This document shows, piece after piece, positions 8,990 to 17,497 of a stretch of DNA of 37,080 nucleotides. The translations under genes were made by a program, and so were the position numbers. The first letter of the stretch is position 1. Each line of letters starts with the position of its first letter. Under the pieces are notes generated by a model, which was given only the letters and a program-made list of their open reading frames with translations, was not told the origin of the DNA and made no database searches. Source of the stretch: Pseudonocardia sp. CNS-004 (lineage in GTDB: Bacteria; Actinomycetota; Actinomycetes; Mycobacteriales; Pseudonocardiaceae); contig MKJV01000132.1 in the NCBI GenBank assembly GCA_001942185.1, positions 1 to 37,080 of the forward strand. Direction: 5' to 3'.

Positions 8990-9788
8990 TACATGCCGAC
9001 CGAGCGGTAGAGCGAGCCGACCTCGGGCCGGGTGAGCGGCCGGAACCGCCCGGGCCGCTGGTCGCCGAGGCGCACGTCACCGATGGCGGTGCGCACCAGC
9101 CGCTGGACCGGGTGCCGACCTCGTCGAGCAGCCTGCGCACCACGTGCTTGCGACCCTCGTGGATCACGAGCTCCACCAGCGACCGCCCCGGTGTGGAGTC
9201 GACCAGCTTGAACGAGTGCACCTGCACCGGGCCGTCGTCCAGCTCGACGCCGTCGCGCAGCCGCTTGCCCAGGTCGCGCGCCACCTGCCCGATGACCTCG
9301 GCCAGGTAGGTCTTCTCGATCTCGTACGACGGGTGCATCAGCCGGTGGCCCAGCTCGCCGTCGTTGGTGAGCAGCAGCAGGCCCTCGGTGTCGGCGTCGA
9401 GGCGTCCGACGTGGAACAGCCGTGCCCGCGGCGAGCCGGTGAAGTGCTCGTCGACGATGCCGCGCTCGACGACCAGGTCGCCGACGCAGGGGCGGCCGCG
9501 GTCGTCGTGCATCGTGGAGAGGATGCCGCGCGGCTTGTTCAGGGCGAGGTGCACGAGATCGTCCTGCAGGACGATGCGGGAGCCGTCGACGTGCACCACC
9601 GCGGTGTCGGGGTCGATCCGGCGTCCCATCTCGCGCACGACCTTGCCGTCGACGCTCACGCGGCCGGCCGCGATCATCTCCTCGGCGGCTCGCCGGGACG
9701 CGACGCCGGCCTGGGCCAGCACCTTCTGCAGGCGGACGCCGTCGGGCCGCGCACCTGTGGTCATCTCATTCATCAGGGGTGTTCTCAC
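8989..9788 (-). CDS. rluB: 23S rRNA pseudouridine synthase, RluB/RsuA family, one frame break
   Basis: Makes a pseudouridine in 23S rRNA. An S4 RNA-binding domain (about residues 17-60, RLQKVLAQAGVASRRAAEEM) precedes the RsuA-type catalytic domain with NKPRGILST and the catalytic aspartate D131 in FHVGRLDADTEGLLLLTND. Near 9117 one added C (GTCGGCCACCCGGTC) restores ..DEVGHPVQRLVRTAIGDVRL and the TAG at 8991-8989, about 266 residues. The GTG at 9788 follows the scpB stop by seven bases; ATG at 9773 or 9764 are alternatives, with no decisive ribosome site. The position after scpAB is conserved in actinobacteria. Confidence 0.92.
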
Positions 9789-9795
9789 GTCTTTT

Positions 9796-10434
9796 TCACA
9801 TTTCGTCGATTGCGTCGACGTCGGGAAGCAACGGGGCCAGCGGGGGCAGCTCGTCGAGCGACGAGAGCCCCAGCCGCTCCAGGAACAGCTCGGTGGTGCA
9901 GAACAACGTGCCCTGCGTGGCAGGGTCGACGCCGGCCTCCTGCACGAGGCCGCGGGTGAGCAGGGTGCGCAGGACGCCGTCGCAGTTGACGCCGCGGACG
10001 GCCGACACGCGGGCTCGCGTGACCGGCTGCCGGTAGGCCACCACGGCGAGCGTCTCGAGGGCCGCGCGGGTGAGCCGGGCCCGCTGGCCGTCGAGCAGGA
10101 GACGCTCGACGTAGTGGGCGTAGGCGTCGCGGGTGTAGAAGCGCCACCCGCCGCCCGCGCGCCGCAGGTCGATGCCCCGATGCTCCGCTGTGTACGCGGC
10201 GGAGAGGCGGTGCACCGCCTCCCGCACTGGCGACCGGCTGGTCGAGTGCCTGCGCGAGCGTCTCCTCCTCGGTGGGGGCGTCGACCACCAGCAGCAGCGC
10301 CTCCAACGCCGCGTCGAGCGCGGTGTCGTCGCGAGCTCGTCGACGGGCGGGTCGTTCTCGAGCTCGCCGGTGTCCGGCGCGTCGGGCACGAGACCGAGCA
10401 CGGCGGCGGCGAGATCCGAGGGGGTTTCAGTCAT
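9796..10434 (-). CDS. scpB: Segregation and condensation protein ScpB, two frame breaks
   Basis: Winged-helix partner of ScpA in the SMC condensin complex. The ends are in the frame of the ATG at 10434 (MTETPSDLAAAVLGLVPD.. and REAVHRLSAAYTAEHRGIDL onward, ending DVDAIDEM). The middle (ALDAALEALLLVVDAPTEEE, ALDQPVA) is in another frame. The first join, near 10335, needs one added base; the second, near 10231, needs two added bases (GTCGCCGCAGTG, giving PVAAVREAV) or one removed. RRAGGGWRFYTR and LLTRGLVQEAG are family motifs. The start overlaps the scpA stop by eight bases. This is the only gene in the window where a break is not explained by one missing base. Confidence 0.9.
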   Translation of the reverse strand: MTETPSDLAAAVLGLVPDAPDTGELENDPPVDELATTPRSTRRWRRCCWWSTPPPRRRRSRRHSTSRSPVREAVHRLSAAYTAEHRGIDLRRAGGGWRFYTRDAYAHYVERLLLDGQRARLTRAALETLAVVAYRQPVTRARVSAVRGVNCDGVLRTLLTRGLVQEAGVDPATQGTLFCTTELFLERLGLSSLDELPPLAPLLPDVDAIDEM

Positions 10435-11242
10435 GGGTGGTGGGGGTCTGCTCGGGTCGATCCTGAGCGGACGGTGTCCAGCGTACTGTCAACTCACCGA
10501 ACGGTTCCGGCTGCTGCAGGTCGATGACCGCGCCGCGGAACAGGTCGAGCACCGCGAGGAAGCGGGCCACGACCTCGAGCGGGCTCGCGCAGTCGGCGGT
10601 GAGCTCGGCGAACGTGGCCGAACCCAGCTCGGCCAGCCGCTCCCGCAGGATCGCGGCGTGCTCGGCCACCGACACCTGCACGGCGTGCAGGTGGTCGATC
10701 CCGACGGTCGGCGGTGGCTTCGGCCGGAACACCGAGGCGGCGAGTTCGGCGAACGTCTCCGGGTCGACCCCGAGCAGCACCTCGGGCAGGAGCGCCGAGA
10801 ACCGCTCCTCGAGCGCAACCGACCGGGGGAAGCGCCGCTGCGCCCCCGCCTCCAGCTCGACGAACAGCCCCGCCACCTGCTTGTAGGCGCGGTACTGCAG
10901 CAGCCGCGCGAACAGCAGGTCACGCGCCTCCAGCAGCGCCAGGTCCTCGGCGTCCTCCACCTCGGCATTCGGCAGCAGCCGGGCCGCCTTCAGGTCCAGG
11001 AGCGTGGCGGCGATCACCAGGAACTCGGTGGTCTCGTCCAGGTCGGCGTCGTCACCCAGCGCGGCGAGGTGGGCGATGAAGTCGTCGGTGACGGTGTGCA
11101 GCGCCATCTCGGTGATGTCGAGCTCGTGCTTGCCGATGAGCTGCAGCAACAGGTCGAACGGACCCTCGAAGTTGTGCAGCCGCACCTGGAAGCGCGGGCG
11201 CGCCGGTGCCACCACCTGCGCGTCGTCGTCGACAACGGTCAC
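10427..11242 (-). CDS. scpA: Segregation and condensation protein ScpA
   Basis: Kleisin of the SMC-ScpAB condensin. Intact at 271 residues. The N-terminal SMC-head-binding signature FQVRLHNFEGPFDLLLQLI is followed by HELDITEMALHTVTDDF and EFLVIAATLLDLKAARLLP. The C-terminal winged helix includes VARFLAVLDLFRGAVIDLQQ. The GTG start at 11242 lies four bases after the parA stop and the stop overlaps the scpB start, so parA-scpA-scpB form one transcript. Nothing unusual is seen. Confidence 0.96.
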   Translation of the reverse strand: MTVVDDDAQVVAPARPRFQVRLHNFEGPFDLLLQLIGKHELDITEMALHTVTDDFIAHLAALGDDADLDETTEFLVIAATLLDLKAARLLPNAEVEDAEDLALLEARDLLFARLLQYRAYKQVAGLFVELEAGAQRRFPRSVALEERFSALLPEVLLGVDPETFAELAASVFRPKPPPTVGIDHLHAVQVSVAEHAAILRERLAELGSATFAELTADCASPLEVVARFLAVLDLFRGAVIDLQQPEPFGELTVRWTPSAQDRPEQTPTTHD

Positions 11243-11246
11243 GCGC

Positions 11247-12173
11247 TCACCGCGCCAGGACCTCGCGGGCCAGCAGTCGGTACGATTTCGCCCCGTTCGA
11301 CGTCGGCGCCCAGGTCGTGATCGGCTCGCCGGCCACGGTGGTCTCGGGGAAACGCACCGTCCGGTTGATCACGGCCTCGAACACGAGCTCGCCGAACGCC
11401 TCGATCACGCGCTGGCGCACCTCCTTGGTGTGCAGGGTGCGCGGGTCGAACATCGTGGCGAGGATGCCGAGGATCTCGAGGTCCGGGTTGAGCCGCTGCT
11501 GCACCTTGTCGATGGTGTCCATCAGCAACGCGACCCCGCGCAGCGAGAAGAACTCGCAGGCCAACGGGATGAGGATGGAGTCGGCGCAGGCCAGCGCGTT
11601 GATCGTGAGCAGGCCGAGCGACGGCTGGCAGTCGATGAGGATGACGTCGTACTGGTCGAGCACCGGCTTGATCGCACGTCCGAGCGCCTGCTCGCGCCCC
11701 ACCTCGGTGACGAGCTGCACCTCGGCGGCGGACAGGTCGATGTTGCTGGGCAGCAGGTCCATCCCCTCGACGCCCGTGGGCCGGATGACCTCGTCGATCT
11801 CCGCTCCCCGCTCCATCAGCAGGTTGTAGATCGTGGTCTCCAGCTCGTGCGCCTGCACCCCGAGGCCGACCGAGAGGGCGCCCTGCGGGTCGAAGTCGAC
11901 CAGCAGCACCCTGCGCCCGTACTCGGCGAGCGCCGCGCCGAGGTTTATCGTCGACGTCGTCTTGCCGACGCCGCCCTTCTGGTTCGCGACCGCGATGACC
12001 CGAGCCGGGCCGTGTTCGGTCAGCGGAGCCGGTTCCGGAACCATCAAGCGGTGTCTCCCCATCGAGGCGGCGGCATCCACCGCGCCACCCTCGTCGTCGC
12101 CATACGGTTCCTCGCCATACGGTTCCTCGTCGAGCGGCTCCGGGCGGGGAGTGAAGGGCCGCGGCGTGTCCAT
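11247..12173 (-). CDS. parA: ParA/Soj-family chromosome partitioning ATPase
   Basis: Deviant Walker-A ATPase, intact at about 308 residues. The P-loop KGGVGKTT (66-73) is followed by LLVDFDPQGALSVGLG and DVILIDCQPSLGLLTINALA. The ATG at 12173 has GGAGA seven bases upstream. The first 45 residues are a disordered acidic extension containing EEPYGEEPYG, encoded by two tandem 15-bp units (12100-12130). No parB follows; this is the second ParA that actinobacteria carry beside scpAB, separate from the oriC-linked parAB, so its role is more likely with SMC-ScpAB or septum placement than a standard parABS. It has its own promoter region upstream. Confidence 0.93.
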   Translation of the reverse strand: MDTPRPFTPRPEPLDEEPYGEEPYGDDEGGAVDAAASMGRHRLMVPEPAPLTEHGPARVIAVANQKGGVGKTTSTINLGAALAEYGRRVLLVDFDPQGALSVGLGVQAHELETTIYNLLMERGAEIDEVIRPTGVEGMDLLPSNIDLSAAEVQLVTEVGREQALGRAIKPVLDQYDVILIDCQPSLGLLTINALACADSILIPLACEFFSLRGVALLMDTIDKVQQRLNPDLEILGILATMFDPRTLHTKEVRQRVIEAFGELVFEAVINRTVRFPETTVAGEPITTWAPTSNGAKSYRLLAREVLAR

Positions 12174-12220
12174 GCGGTCTCCGGTCTCTGGCGGGCGACC
12201 CGGGAGGGGCCGATCACCGC

Positions 12221-12285
12221 AGGGTAGGAGTCCAGGCAGACGACCGCCAACGCACCCCGCCGCGTGTCGGCCGACCAATCGGCCG
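12221..12285 (-). promoter_or_regulatory. Predicted parA promoter with upstream inverted repeat
   Basis: On the minus strand TTGGCG (12250-12245), an 18-base spacer and TACCCT (12226-12221) form a sigma-70-like promoter about 45 bases before the parA ATG. Upstream lies a perfect 7-bp inverted repeat (CGGCCGA 12268-12274, TCGGCCG 12279-12285), a possible operator. The whole 233-base xerD-parA gap (12174-12406) holds no gene. Confidence 0.45.
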
Positions 12286-12406
12286 GATGTCGCCGACCTG
12301 GCCACAACGTTACCGGCCGATGACGCTGCGCTGGCGATCGGCACCGTCCGTGGGCGTGTCGGGGTGCCCTCGCGAGTCGGGGTCTCGAGGCACGCGAGTC
12401 GCGCTC

Positions 12407-13320
12407 TCAGCGCAGCGCGCGCGGGTGGCTCGTCGCATAGACCTCGCGCAGCGTGTCGACCGTGACGTGGGTGTAGACCTGCGTCGTGCTCACCGAGGCG
12501 TGACCGAGCAGCTCCTGCACCACCCGGACGTCCGCGCCGCCCGCGAGCAGGTGCGTGGCGAAGCAGTGCCGCAGCGTGTGCGGGGAGACCTCTGCGGTGA
12601 GCCCGGAGGCCTCGGCCGCACCCCTCAGGACGTGCCAGGCGCTCTGCCGCGACAGCCGTCCACCGCGCGCGTTGAGCAGCAGCGCCGGGCCTCCCCGCCC
12701 CTTGGTGGCGAGCCCCGGGCGGGCCCGCACCAGGTACGCGTCGACGGCGGCGAGCGCCGGGCGCCCGACCGGCGCCACGCGCTGCTTGCCCCCCTTGCCC
12801 CGCAACAGCACGGTGCGAGCGGACGGGTCGAGGTCGTCGAGGTCGACCCCGACCGCCTCGGAGATGCGGGCGCCGTGGAGTACAGCAACTCCAGCAGCGC
12901 CCGGTCGCGCAGGGCACCGGGGCCGTCGCCGATGCAGCCGGCGAGCAGCTGCTCCACCTGGTCCACCGACAGCGCCCGCGGCAGCTTCGCCGGCAACGCG
13001 GGCGGCGTGACGTCCCGGGCGACGTCCACGGGCACGAGGTCGTCGCGCAACGCGAACCGGTGCAGCCCGCGCACCGCGGCCAGCGCCCGCGCCGCCGACG
13101 ACGCCGCCAGGTTCAGCGGCGGGCTGCGCAGCGCCGGGACGAACGCCGCGACGTCGGCCTCCCGGACCGCGGCCAGGTCGTCGAGGCCGCGACCGTGAAG
13201 GTGGTCGAGGTAGCGGGCGAGGTCGGAGCGGTACGCGGCGAGCGTGTTGACCGCACTCCCCCGCTCGACGGCGAGGTGGTGCAGGAAGGCCTCGACGACG
13301 TCACCCGGCCGCGCTCCCAC
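12407..13320 (-). CDS. xerD: Tyrosine recombinase XerD, one frame break
   Basis: Resolves chromosome dimers at dif together with XerC. The N-terminal SAM-like domain is VVEAFLHHLAVERGSAVNTL.. (residues 5-90). The catalytic domain has the Arg in STGARISEAV (at the frame join), Lys in RGKGGKQR, HTLRH, LGHASVSTT and the nucleophile Tyr in QVYTHV. The frame changes near 12880, where one added G (ACGGGCGCCCGC) restores the catalytic arginine motif, about 304 residues. GTG at 13320 is eight bases after GGAGAGG. It heads the minus-strand run down to the two-component system. In mycobacteria its other neighbour is the Nudix gene, here displaced by about 14 kb. Confidence 0.93.
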
Positions 13321-13372
13321 GCGCTCATCCTCTCCCGGGCGGGCGGCGGTGGGCGGCCGACGCGCCCCGGAA

Positions 13373-13427
13373 GTTCAGGAAAGCCACGTTCCTGAACCTG
13401 GGGGACAGCAACGTGGCTTTCCTGAAC
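13373..13427 (-). terminator. 18-bp palindrome with a competing inner arm
   Basis: GTTCAGGAAAGCCACGTT (13373-13390) is the exact complement of 13410-13427. An inner copy of the arm end, TCCTGAAC (13390-13397), can pair with GTTCAGGA (13373-13380) instead, so two exclusive hairpins are possible. It starts nine bases past the LLM-gene stop. Probably a terminator between the convergent ends of that gene and the xerD side; the alternative pairing is unexplained. Confidence 0.6.
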
Positions 13428-13436
13428 GTCTGGGCC

Positions 13437-14441
13437 TCACCGCAGCGCGGGGATCACCTCGCGTTCGAAGAGCTCGATGCCCGACTGGTCGTAGGCCGAC
13501 TCGTGGAAGTTGAAGATCCCGTAGGTCAGGCCGAGCTCGCGGAACTTCCCGAGCTTCTCCACGATCTGGGCGGGCGTGCCGACCGTGGGGCTGTCCCCGT
13601 TCAGCGTCCACTGCGCGACGGAGCTCTCGGCCTTCTCGGCGCCGACGTAGGGCTCGAGGCGGGCCCTGGCGGCGTCGATCCGCTTCTGCACCTCGGCCTC
13701 GGTCTCGCCGATGAAGACGCTGAAGTTGGCCGTGCGGGTGATCGCGTCGTAGTCGGTGCCGACCGTGTCGCAGTGGCCCTTCAGGATCTCCGACTTGCGG
13801 GAGAAGATCTCGGCGGTGCCGATGAAGTTGGTGTACTGGGCGTACTTCGCGGCGATCTTGAGGGTGACCTTCTCGCCGCCACCCGCGATCCACAGCGGGA
13901 TGCCGCCCTCCTGCAGCGGCAGCGGGCGGACGATCGCGCCGTCCACCTGGTAGTGCTTGCCGTCGAGGGACGCTTTGCCCTCGGTCCAGGCCTGCCGCAT
14001 GATCTGCACGCCCTCGTCGAGCATCCGCAGCCGCTCCCGGGCGACCGGGAAGCCGTAGCCGTAGGCGCGCCACTCGTGCTCGTACCAGCCTGCGCCGATG
14101 CCCATCTCGATGCGGCCGCCGGAGACGTGGTCGCAGGTGGCGGCGACCTTCGCGAGGTAGACGGGGTTGCGGTAGCTCATGCACGTGCACATCTGGCCGA
14201 GCCGCACGCGCTCGGTGACGGCGCCGAGCGCCGACATGAGCGTCCAGGCCTCGTGCGTGGCTTCCTCGGTGGGTGCGGGGACGGTGTGGAAGTGGTCGAA
14301 GACCCAGATCGACTCCCACGGCCCGGCGTCGGCACGCTGGGCGAGGGCCTTCATGGTGGGCCACTGGTCCTTGGCGTCGACGCCGACGAGGTCGTGTCGC
14401 CAGCCTTGGGGAACGAAGATTCCGAAGCGCATACCGGTCAC
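13437..14441 (-). CDS. LLM-class (luciferase-like) oxidoreductase, probably F420-dependent
   Basis: Intact TIM-barrel oxidoreductase of 334 residues. Family signatures are MRFGIFVPQGW, ESIWVFDHFHTVP, VRLGQMCTCMSYRNPVYLAK, the glycine-rich GGRIEMGIGAGWYEHEWRAY and IPLWIAGGGEKVTLK. The close type is the Rv2161c-like TIGR03560 group, usually annotated F420-dependent. GTG at 14441 is preferred: a -10-like TACGGT (14455-14450) lies eight bases upstream, which fits a leaderless transcript; ATG at 14432 is the alternative. It is divergent from the permease and shares its control region, so it may take part in oxidising the same substrate; this link is inferred from position only. Confidence 0.85.
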   Translation of the reverse strand: MTGMRFGIFVPQGWRHDLVGVDAKDQWPTMKALAQRADAGPWESIWVFDHFHTVPAPTEEATHEAWTLMSALGAVTERVRLGQMCTCMSYRNPVYLAKVAATCDHVSGGRIEMGIGAGWYEHEWRAYGYGFPVARERLRMLDEGVQIMRQAWTEGKASLDGKHYQVDGAIVRPLPLQEGGIPLWIAGGGEKVTLKIAAKYAQYTNFIGTAEIFSRKSEILKGHCDTVGTDYDAITRTANFSVFIGETEAEVQKRIDAARARLEPYVGAEKAESSVAQWTLNGDSPTVGTPAQIVEKLGKFRELGLTYGIFNFHESAYDQSGIELFEREVIPALR

Positions 14442-14449
14442 GGACCACT

Positions 14450-14490
14450 ACCGTAGTCCACTTGTATGACGAGTGCGCACCAGTGCACTC
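14450..14490. promoter_or_regulatory. Divergent control region with inverted repeat GAGTGC-N8-GCACTC
   Basis: TACGGT on the minus strand (14455-14450) is a plausible -10 for the LLM gene. The inverted repeat GAGTGC (14471-14476) / GCACTC (14485-14490) covers the place of its -35 and lies about 90 bases before the permease ATG. It is a candidate operator for the PucR regulator encoded at the end of the locus. The 138-base divergent gap holds no other feature I can support. Confidence 0.4.
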
Positions 14491-14579
14491 TGCACAATCT
14501 TGCCGGTCGACGGGGCAACCAGCCCCGTGACGCCGTCCTGACCAGCACCTACGTTTCTCCAAACGGTCGAGGAGGCGCC

Positions 14580-15917
14580 ATGGCTGGGCACGTAGGAGTC
14601 GACGACTACGCACTCACCCGGGTCCCGGTGGCGGCCCGCTACTCCTGGTGGACCGTCGCGGTGCAGCGGTTCGGCCAGGTCTCGGCGCTCAGCCAGTTCC
14701 TGCTGGGTTCCACGCTCGGGTTCGGGATGGGCTTCTGGGACGCGTTCCTCGCGTTCACGTTCGGCGCGGTGATCCTCGAGCTCGTCTCGATCGGCGTCGG
14801 GATCATCGGCTGCCGGGAGGGCATGCAGACCTCGATGCTCACCCGCTGGACCGGCTTCGGCCACGGTGGCAGCGCCGTGGTCGGTGTCGCGATCGGGATC
14901 TCGCTGATCGGCTGGTTCGGCATCCAGTCGGGCGTCTCGGCCGAGGGGCTGGTGAGCCTGATCGGGGTGCTGCCGCTGTGGGTGTGGTCGCTGCTGTTCG
15001 GGCTCGCGGTCACCTTCATCGTGCTGTGGGGTTTCGCGTCGATGAAGTGGGTGGCCTACCTGACGGTGCCGTCGTTCATCGTGCTCGTGGCGTGGTCGAT
15101 CGGTAGCGAGCTCCTGCGCCACGACCTGGGCACGCTCGTCGCGTCGGCACCGGCAGGGCCGAGCCTGTCGCTGCTGGAGGGCACCACGCTCGTCGCGGGC
15201 GGCTTCATCGTCGGCGCGGTCATCACCCCGGATCTGACGCGGTTCAACCGCACCTCGGCGGACGTGGTCAAGCAGACGGTCGTCGGCTTCACCCTCGGTG
15301 AGTACCTGATCGGGTTGTCCGGTGTGCTGCTGGCCCTCGCCATCCGTTCCGACGACATCATCACGATCGTGACGTCCTCGGTGGGCTGGGTCGGCACGCT
15401 GGTGATCATCCTGGGCACGCTGAAGATCAACGACTGGAACCTCTACAGCTCCGGCCTCGGCGTGGTGAACTTCGTCGGCACGGTGTTCGGCAAGCACGTC
15501 AACCGGGCGGTCGTCACCCTGGTGCTCGGTGTGGTCGGGAGCGTGCTCGCCGCGGGCGGCATCCTCGACACCTTCATCGGCTTCCTCACCGTGCTCGGCG
15601 TGGCCTTCCCGCCGATCGCCGGGATCATGGTCGCGGAGTACTTCGTCGTGAAGCAGTGGCGGCCCGAGCTGGAACGCTCCCGCGCCGCGGGCGGTGTGCC
15701 GGAGACCGCGCCGACGTGGGTGCCCGCCACGCTGGTCATCTGGGTGGTCGCCGCGCTGATCGGCTACTTCGGGGCCTGGGGTCTGCCCAGCATCAACTCG
15801 CTGGTCGCCGCGTTCGTGCTCTACGTCGTGGCGGGCAAGCTCGGCATGGTCCGCGGCGTCGGGGTCAGCCGCACGGTCGACAGCTACGACCCCGTCGAGC
15901 AGAAGGAGAGCATCTGA
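14580..15917 (+). CDS. NCS1-family permease (cytosine/purine/hydantoin type)
   Basis: About 445 residues and 12 hydrophobic segments, intact. It matches the cytosine-permease branch of NCS1: a polar N-terminus DDYALTRVP then RYSWWTVAVQRFGQVSALSQ, GFWDAFLAFTFGAVILELVS, GADITPDLTRF-like AVITPDLTRFNRTSADV, and TLKINDWNLYSSGLGVVNF. NCS1 proteins import cytosine, uracil, allantoin, hydantoin and similar rings by sodium or proton symport. ATG at 14580 is chosen for the GAGGAGG six bases upstream; the longer frame back to 14466 lacks such a site. Its TGA abuts the ATG of hyuA at 15918. By context the substrate should be the compound processed by the HyuA-DUF917 enzymes. Confidence 0.92.
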   Translation: MAGHVGVDDYALTRVPVAARYSWWTVAVQRFGQVSALSQFLLGSTLGFGMGFWDAFLAFTFGAVILELVSIGVGIIGCREGMQTSMLTRWTGFGHGGSAVVGVAIGISLIGWFGIQSGVSAEGLVSLIGVLPLWVWSLLFGLAVTFIVLWGFASMKWVAYLTVPSFIVLVAWSIGSELLRHDLGTLVASAPAGPSLSLLEGTTLVAGGFIVGAVITPDLTRFNRTSADVVKQTVVGFTLGEYLIGLSGVLLALAIRSDDIITIVTSSVGWVGTLVIILGTLKINDWNLYSSGLGVVNFVGTVFGKHVNRAVVTLVLGVVGSVLAAGGILDTFIGFLTVLGVAFPPIAGIMVAEYFVVKQWRPELERSRAAGGVPETAPTWVPATLVIWVVAALIGYFGAWGLPSINSLVAAFVLYVVAGKLGMVRGVGVSRTVDSYDPVEQKESI

Positions 15918-17497
15918 ATGCGGATCGGGATCGACGTCGGGGGCACCAACACCGACGCGGTGCTCATGGACGGCGACCGGGTGCTCGCCGCGGTCAAGGC
16001 GGCCACCACCTCCGACGTCACCTCCGGCATCGTCACGGCGCTGGACGGGCTGCAGTCGCAGCACCCGTTCCCGCCCGCAGACGTACAGGCCGTGATGATC
16101 GGCACGACCCACTTCATCAATGCACTGGTGCAGGCCCGTGACCTGGCCCCGACCGCGGCCCTGCGGCTCGGGCTCCCGGCCACCGCGTCGCTGCCGCCGA
16201 TGGTCGACTGGCCGGGTCGGCTGGTCGACGCGATCGCCGGGCGCGGCTACCTCGCCCACGGCGGCCACGAGTTCGACGGTCGCCCGATCTCCCCGCTCGA
16301 CGAGGACGAGCTGCGCCGCCACGCCGCCGACATGGCCGCGAACGGGGTGCGCTCGGTGGCGATCTCGTCGGTGTTCTCACCGGTCAACACCGAGTTCGAG
16401 GTGCGGGCCGCGGAGGTGCTCGCAGGCGTGCTCGGCCCGGACGTCCCGGTGTCGCTCTCGCACGAGATCGGCCGCGTGGGCCTGCTCGAACGCGAGAACG
16501 CCACGATCATCAACGCGGCGCTGCGGGAACTGGCCGCAAGCATCGTCGACGGGCTCGCCGCCTCCGTCGCCGGTCACGGCATCACGGCATCACGGCCCCG
16601 CTCTACCTCAGCCAGAACGACGGCACGCTGATGGACGTCGAGTTCGCCCGCCGGTACCCGGTGGCGACGTTCGCGTCCGGCCCGACCAACTCGATGCGCG
16701 GCGCCGCGGTGCTGTCCGGGCTCGGGACGTGCGCCGTGGTGGACGTGGGCGGCACCACCACCGATGTCGGCGTGCTCACCGGCGGGTTCCCGCGCGAGGC
16801 CACGGTCGAGGTCAGCGTGGCCGGGATCCGCACGAACTTCCGCATGCCCGACGTGCTGTCGGTCGGGATCGGCGGTGGCAGCCTGGTGCGTGGCTCCGGC
16901 ACCGACACGACCGTCGGGCCCGACTCGGTAGGCTACCGGCTCACGGAGCAGGCGCTGGTGTTCGGCGGCGACGTGCTGACCGCCACCGACGTCGCCGTCG
17001 CTGCGGGCCGCGTGGAGATCGGCGACGGCTCCCTGGTCGCCGGCCTCGGCCGGGCCGACGTCGAGGCCGCCCTCGAACGGATCGCCACCGACGTCGCCGA
17101 CGTCGTGGACCGGATGCGGATCTCCGCCGACCCGCTCCCGGTGGTCGCCGTCGGTGGCGGTTCGGTGCTGCTGCCGGACTCGTTCCCCGGCCTCGCCGCG
17201 GTGCACCGGCCGGAGCACTTCGCGGTGGCCAACGCGATCGGCGCGGCGATCGCGCAGGTCGGCGGCGAGGTCGACCGCGTGTTCGCGATCGCGCCGGGCC
17301 GGCGCGACGCCGCGGTCGACGAGGCCCGCCAGGAGGCCGTGGACCGCGCGGTGGTGGCAGGCGCGGATCCGGCGACCGTCGAGATCGTCGACTTCGACGA
17401 GGTGCCGATCCCCTACCTGCCCGGCAATGCCACCCGGATCCGCTGCAAGGCCGTCGGGGACCTGCGGATCGAGCAGGCAGCGGGGCGGGGCGCATGA
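15918..17497 (+). CDS. hyuA: Short HyuA: hydantoinase/oxoprolinase family ATPase subunit, one frame break
   Basis: ATP-dependent ring-opening subunit with an acetate-kinase fold. The Hydant_A_N domain starts IGIDVGGTNTDAVLMDG. The Hydantoinase_A domain has ASGPTNSMRGAAVLSG, VVDVGGTTTDVGVLTGGFPR and VAVGGGSVLLPD. Repaired length is about 526 residues, so the C-terminal domain of long HyuA proteins is absent. The frame changes at 16580-16600, where ATCACGGC is repeated in tandem. Either one missing base (..HGITGITAPLYLSQNDG) or an extra 8-bp copy (..HGITAPLYLSQNDG) explains it. The stop overlaps the next start (ATGA 17494-17497). No hyuB follows; DUF917 proteins occupy its place, suggesting that they are the partner. 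Confidence 0.88.

Noticed and set aside
13373..13427. Insertion-sequence terminal repeats or an island attachment site
   Set aside because: The arms are only 19 bases apart with nothing between them, and no matching copy is seen at the other island edge near 27190.
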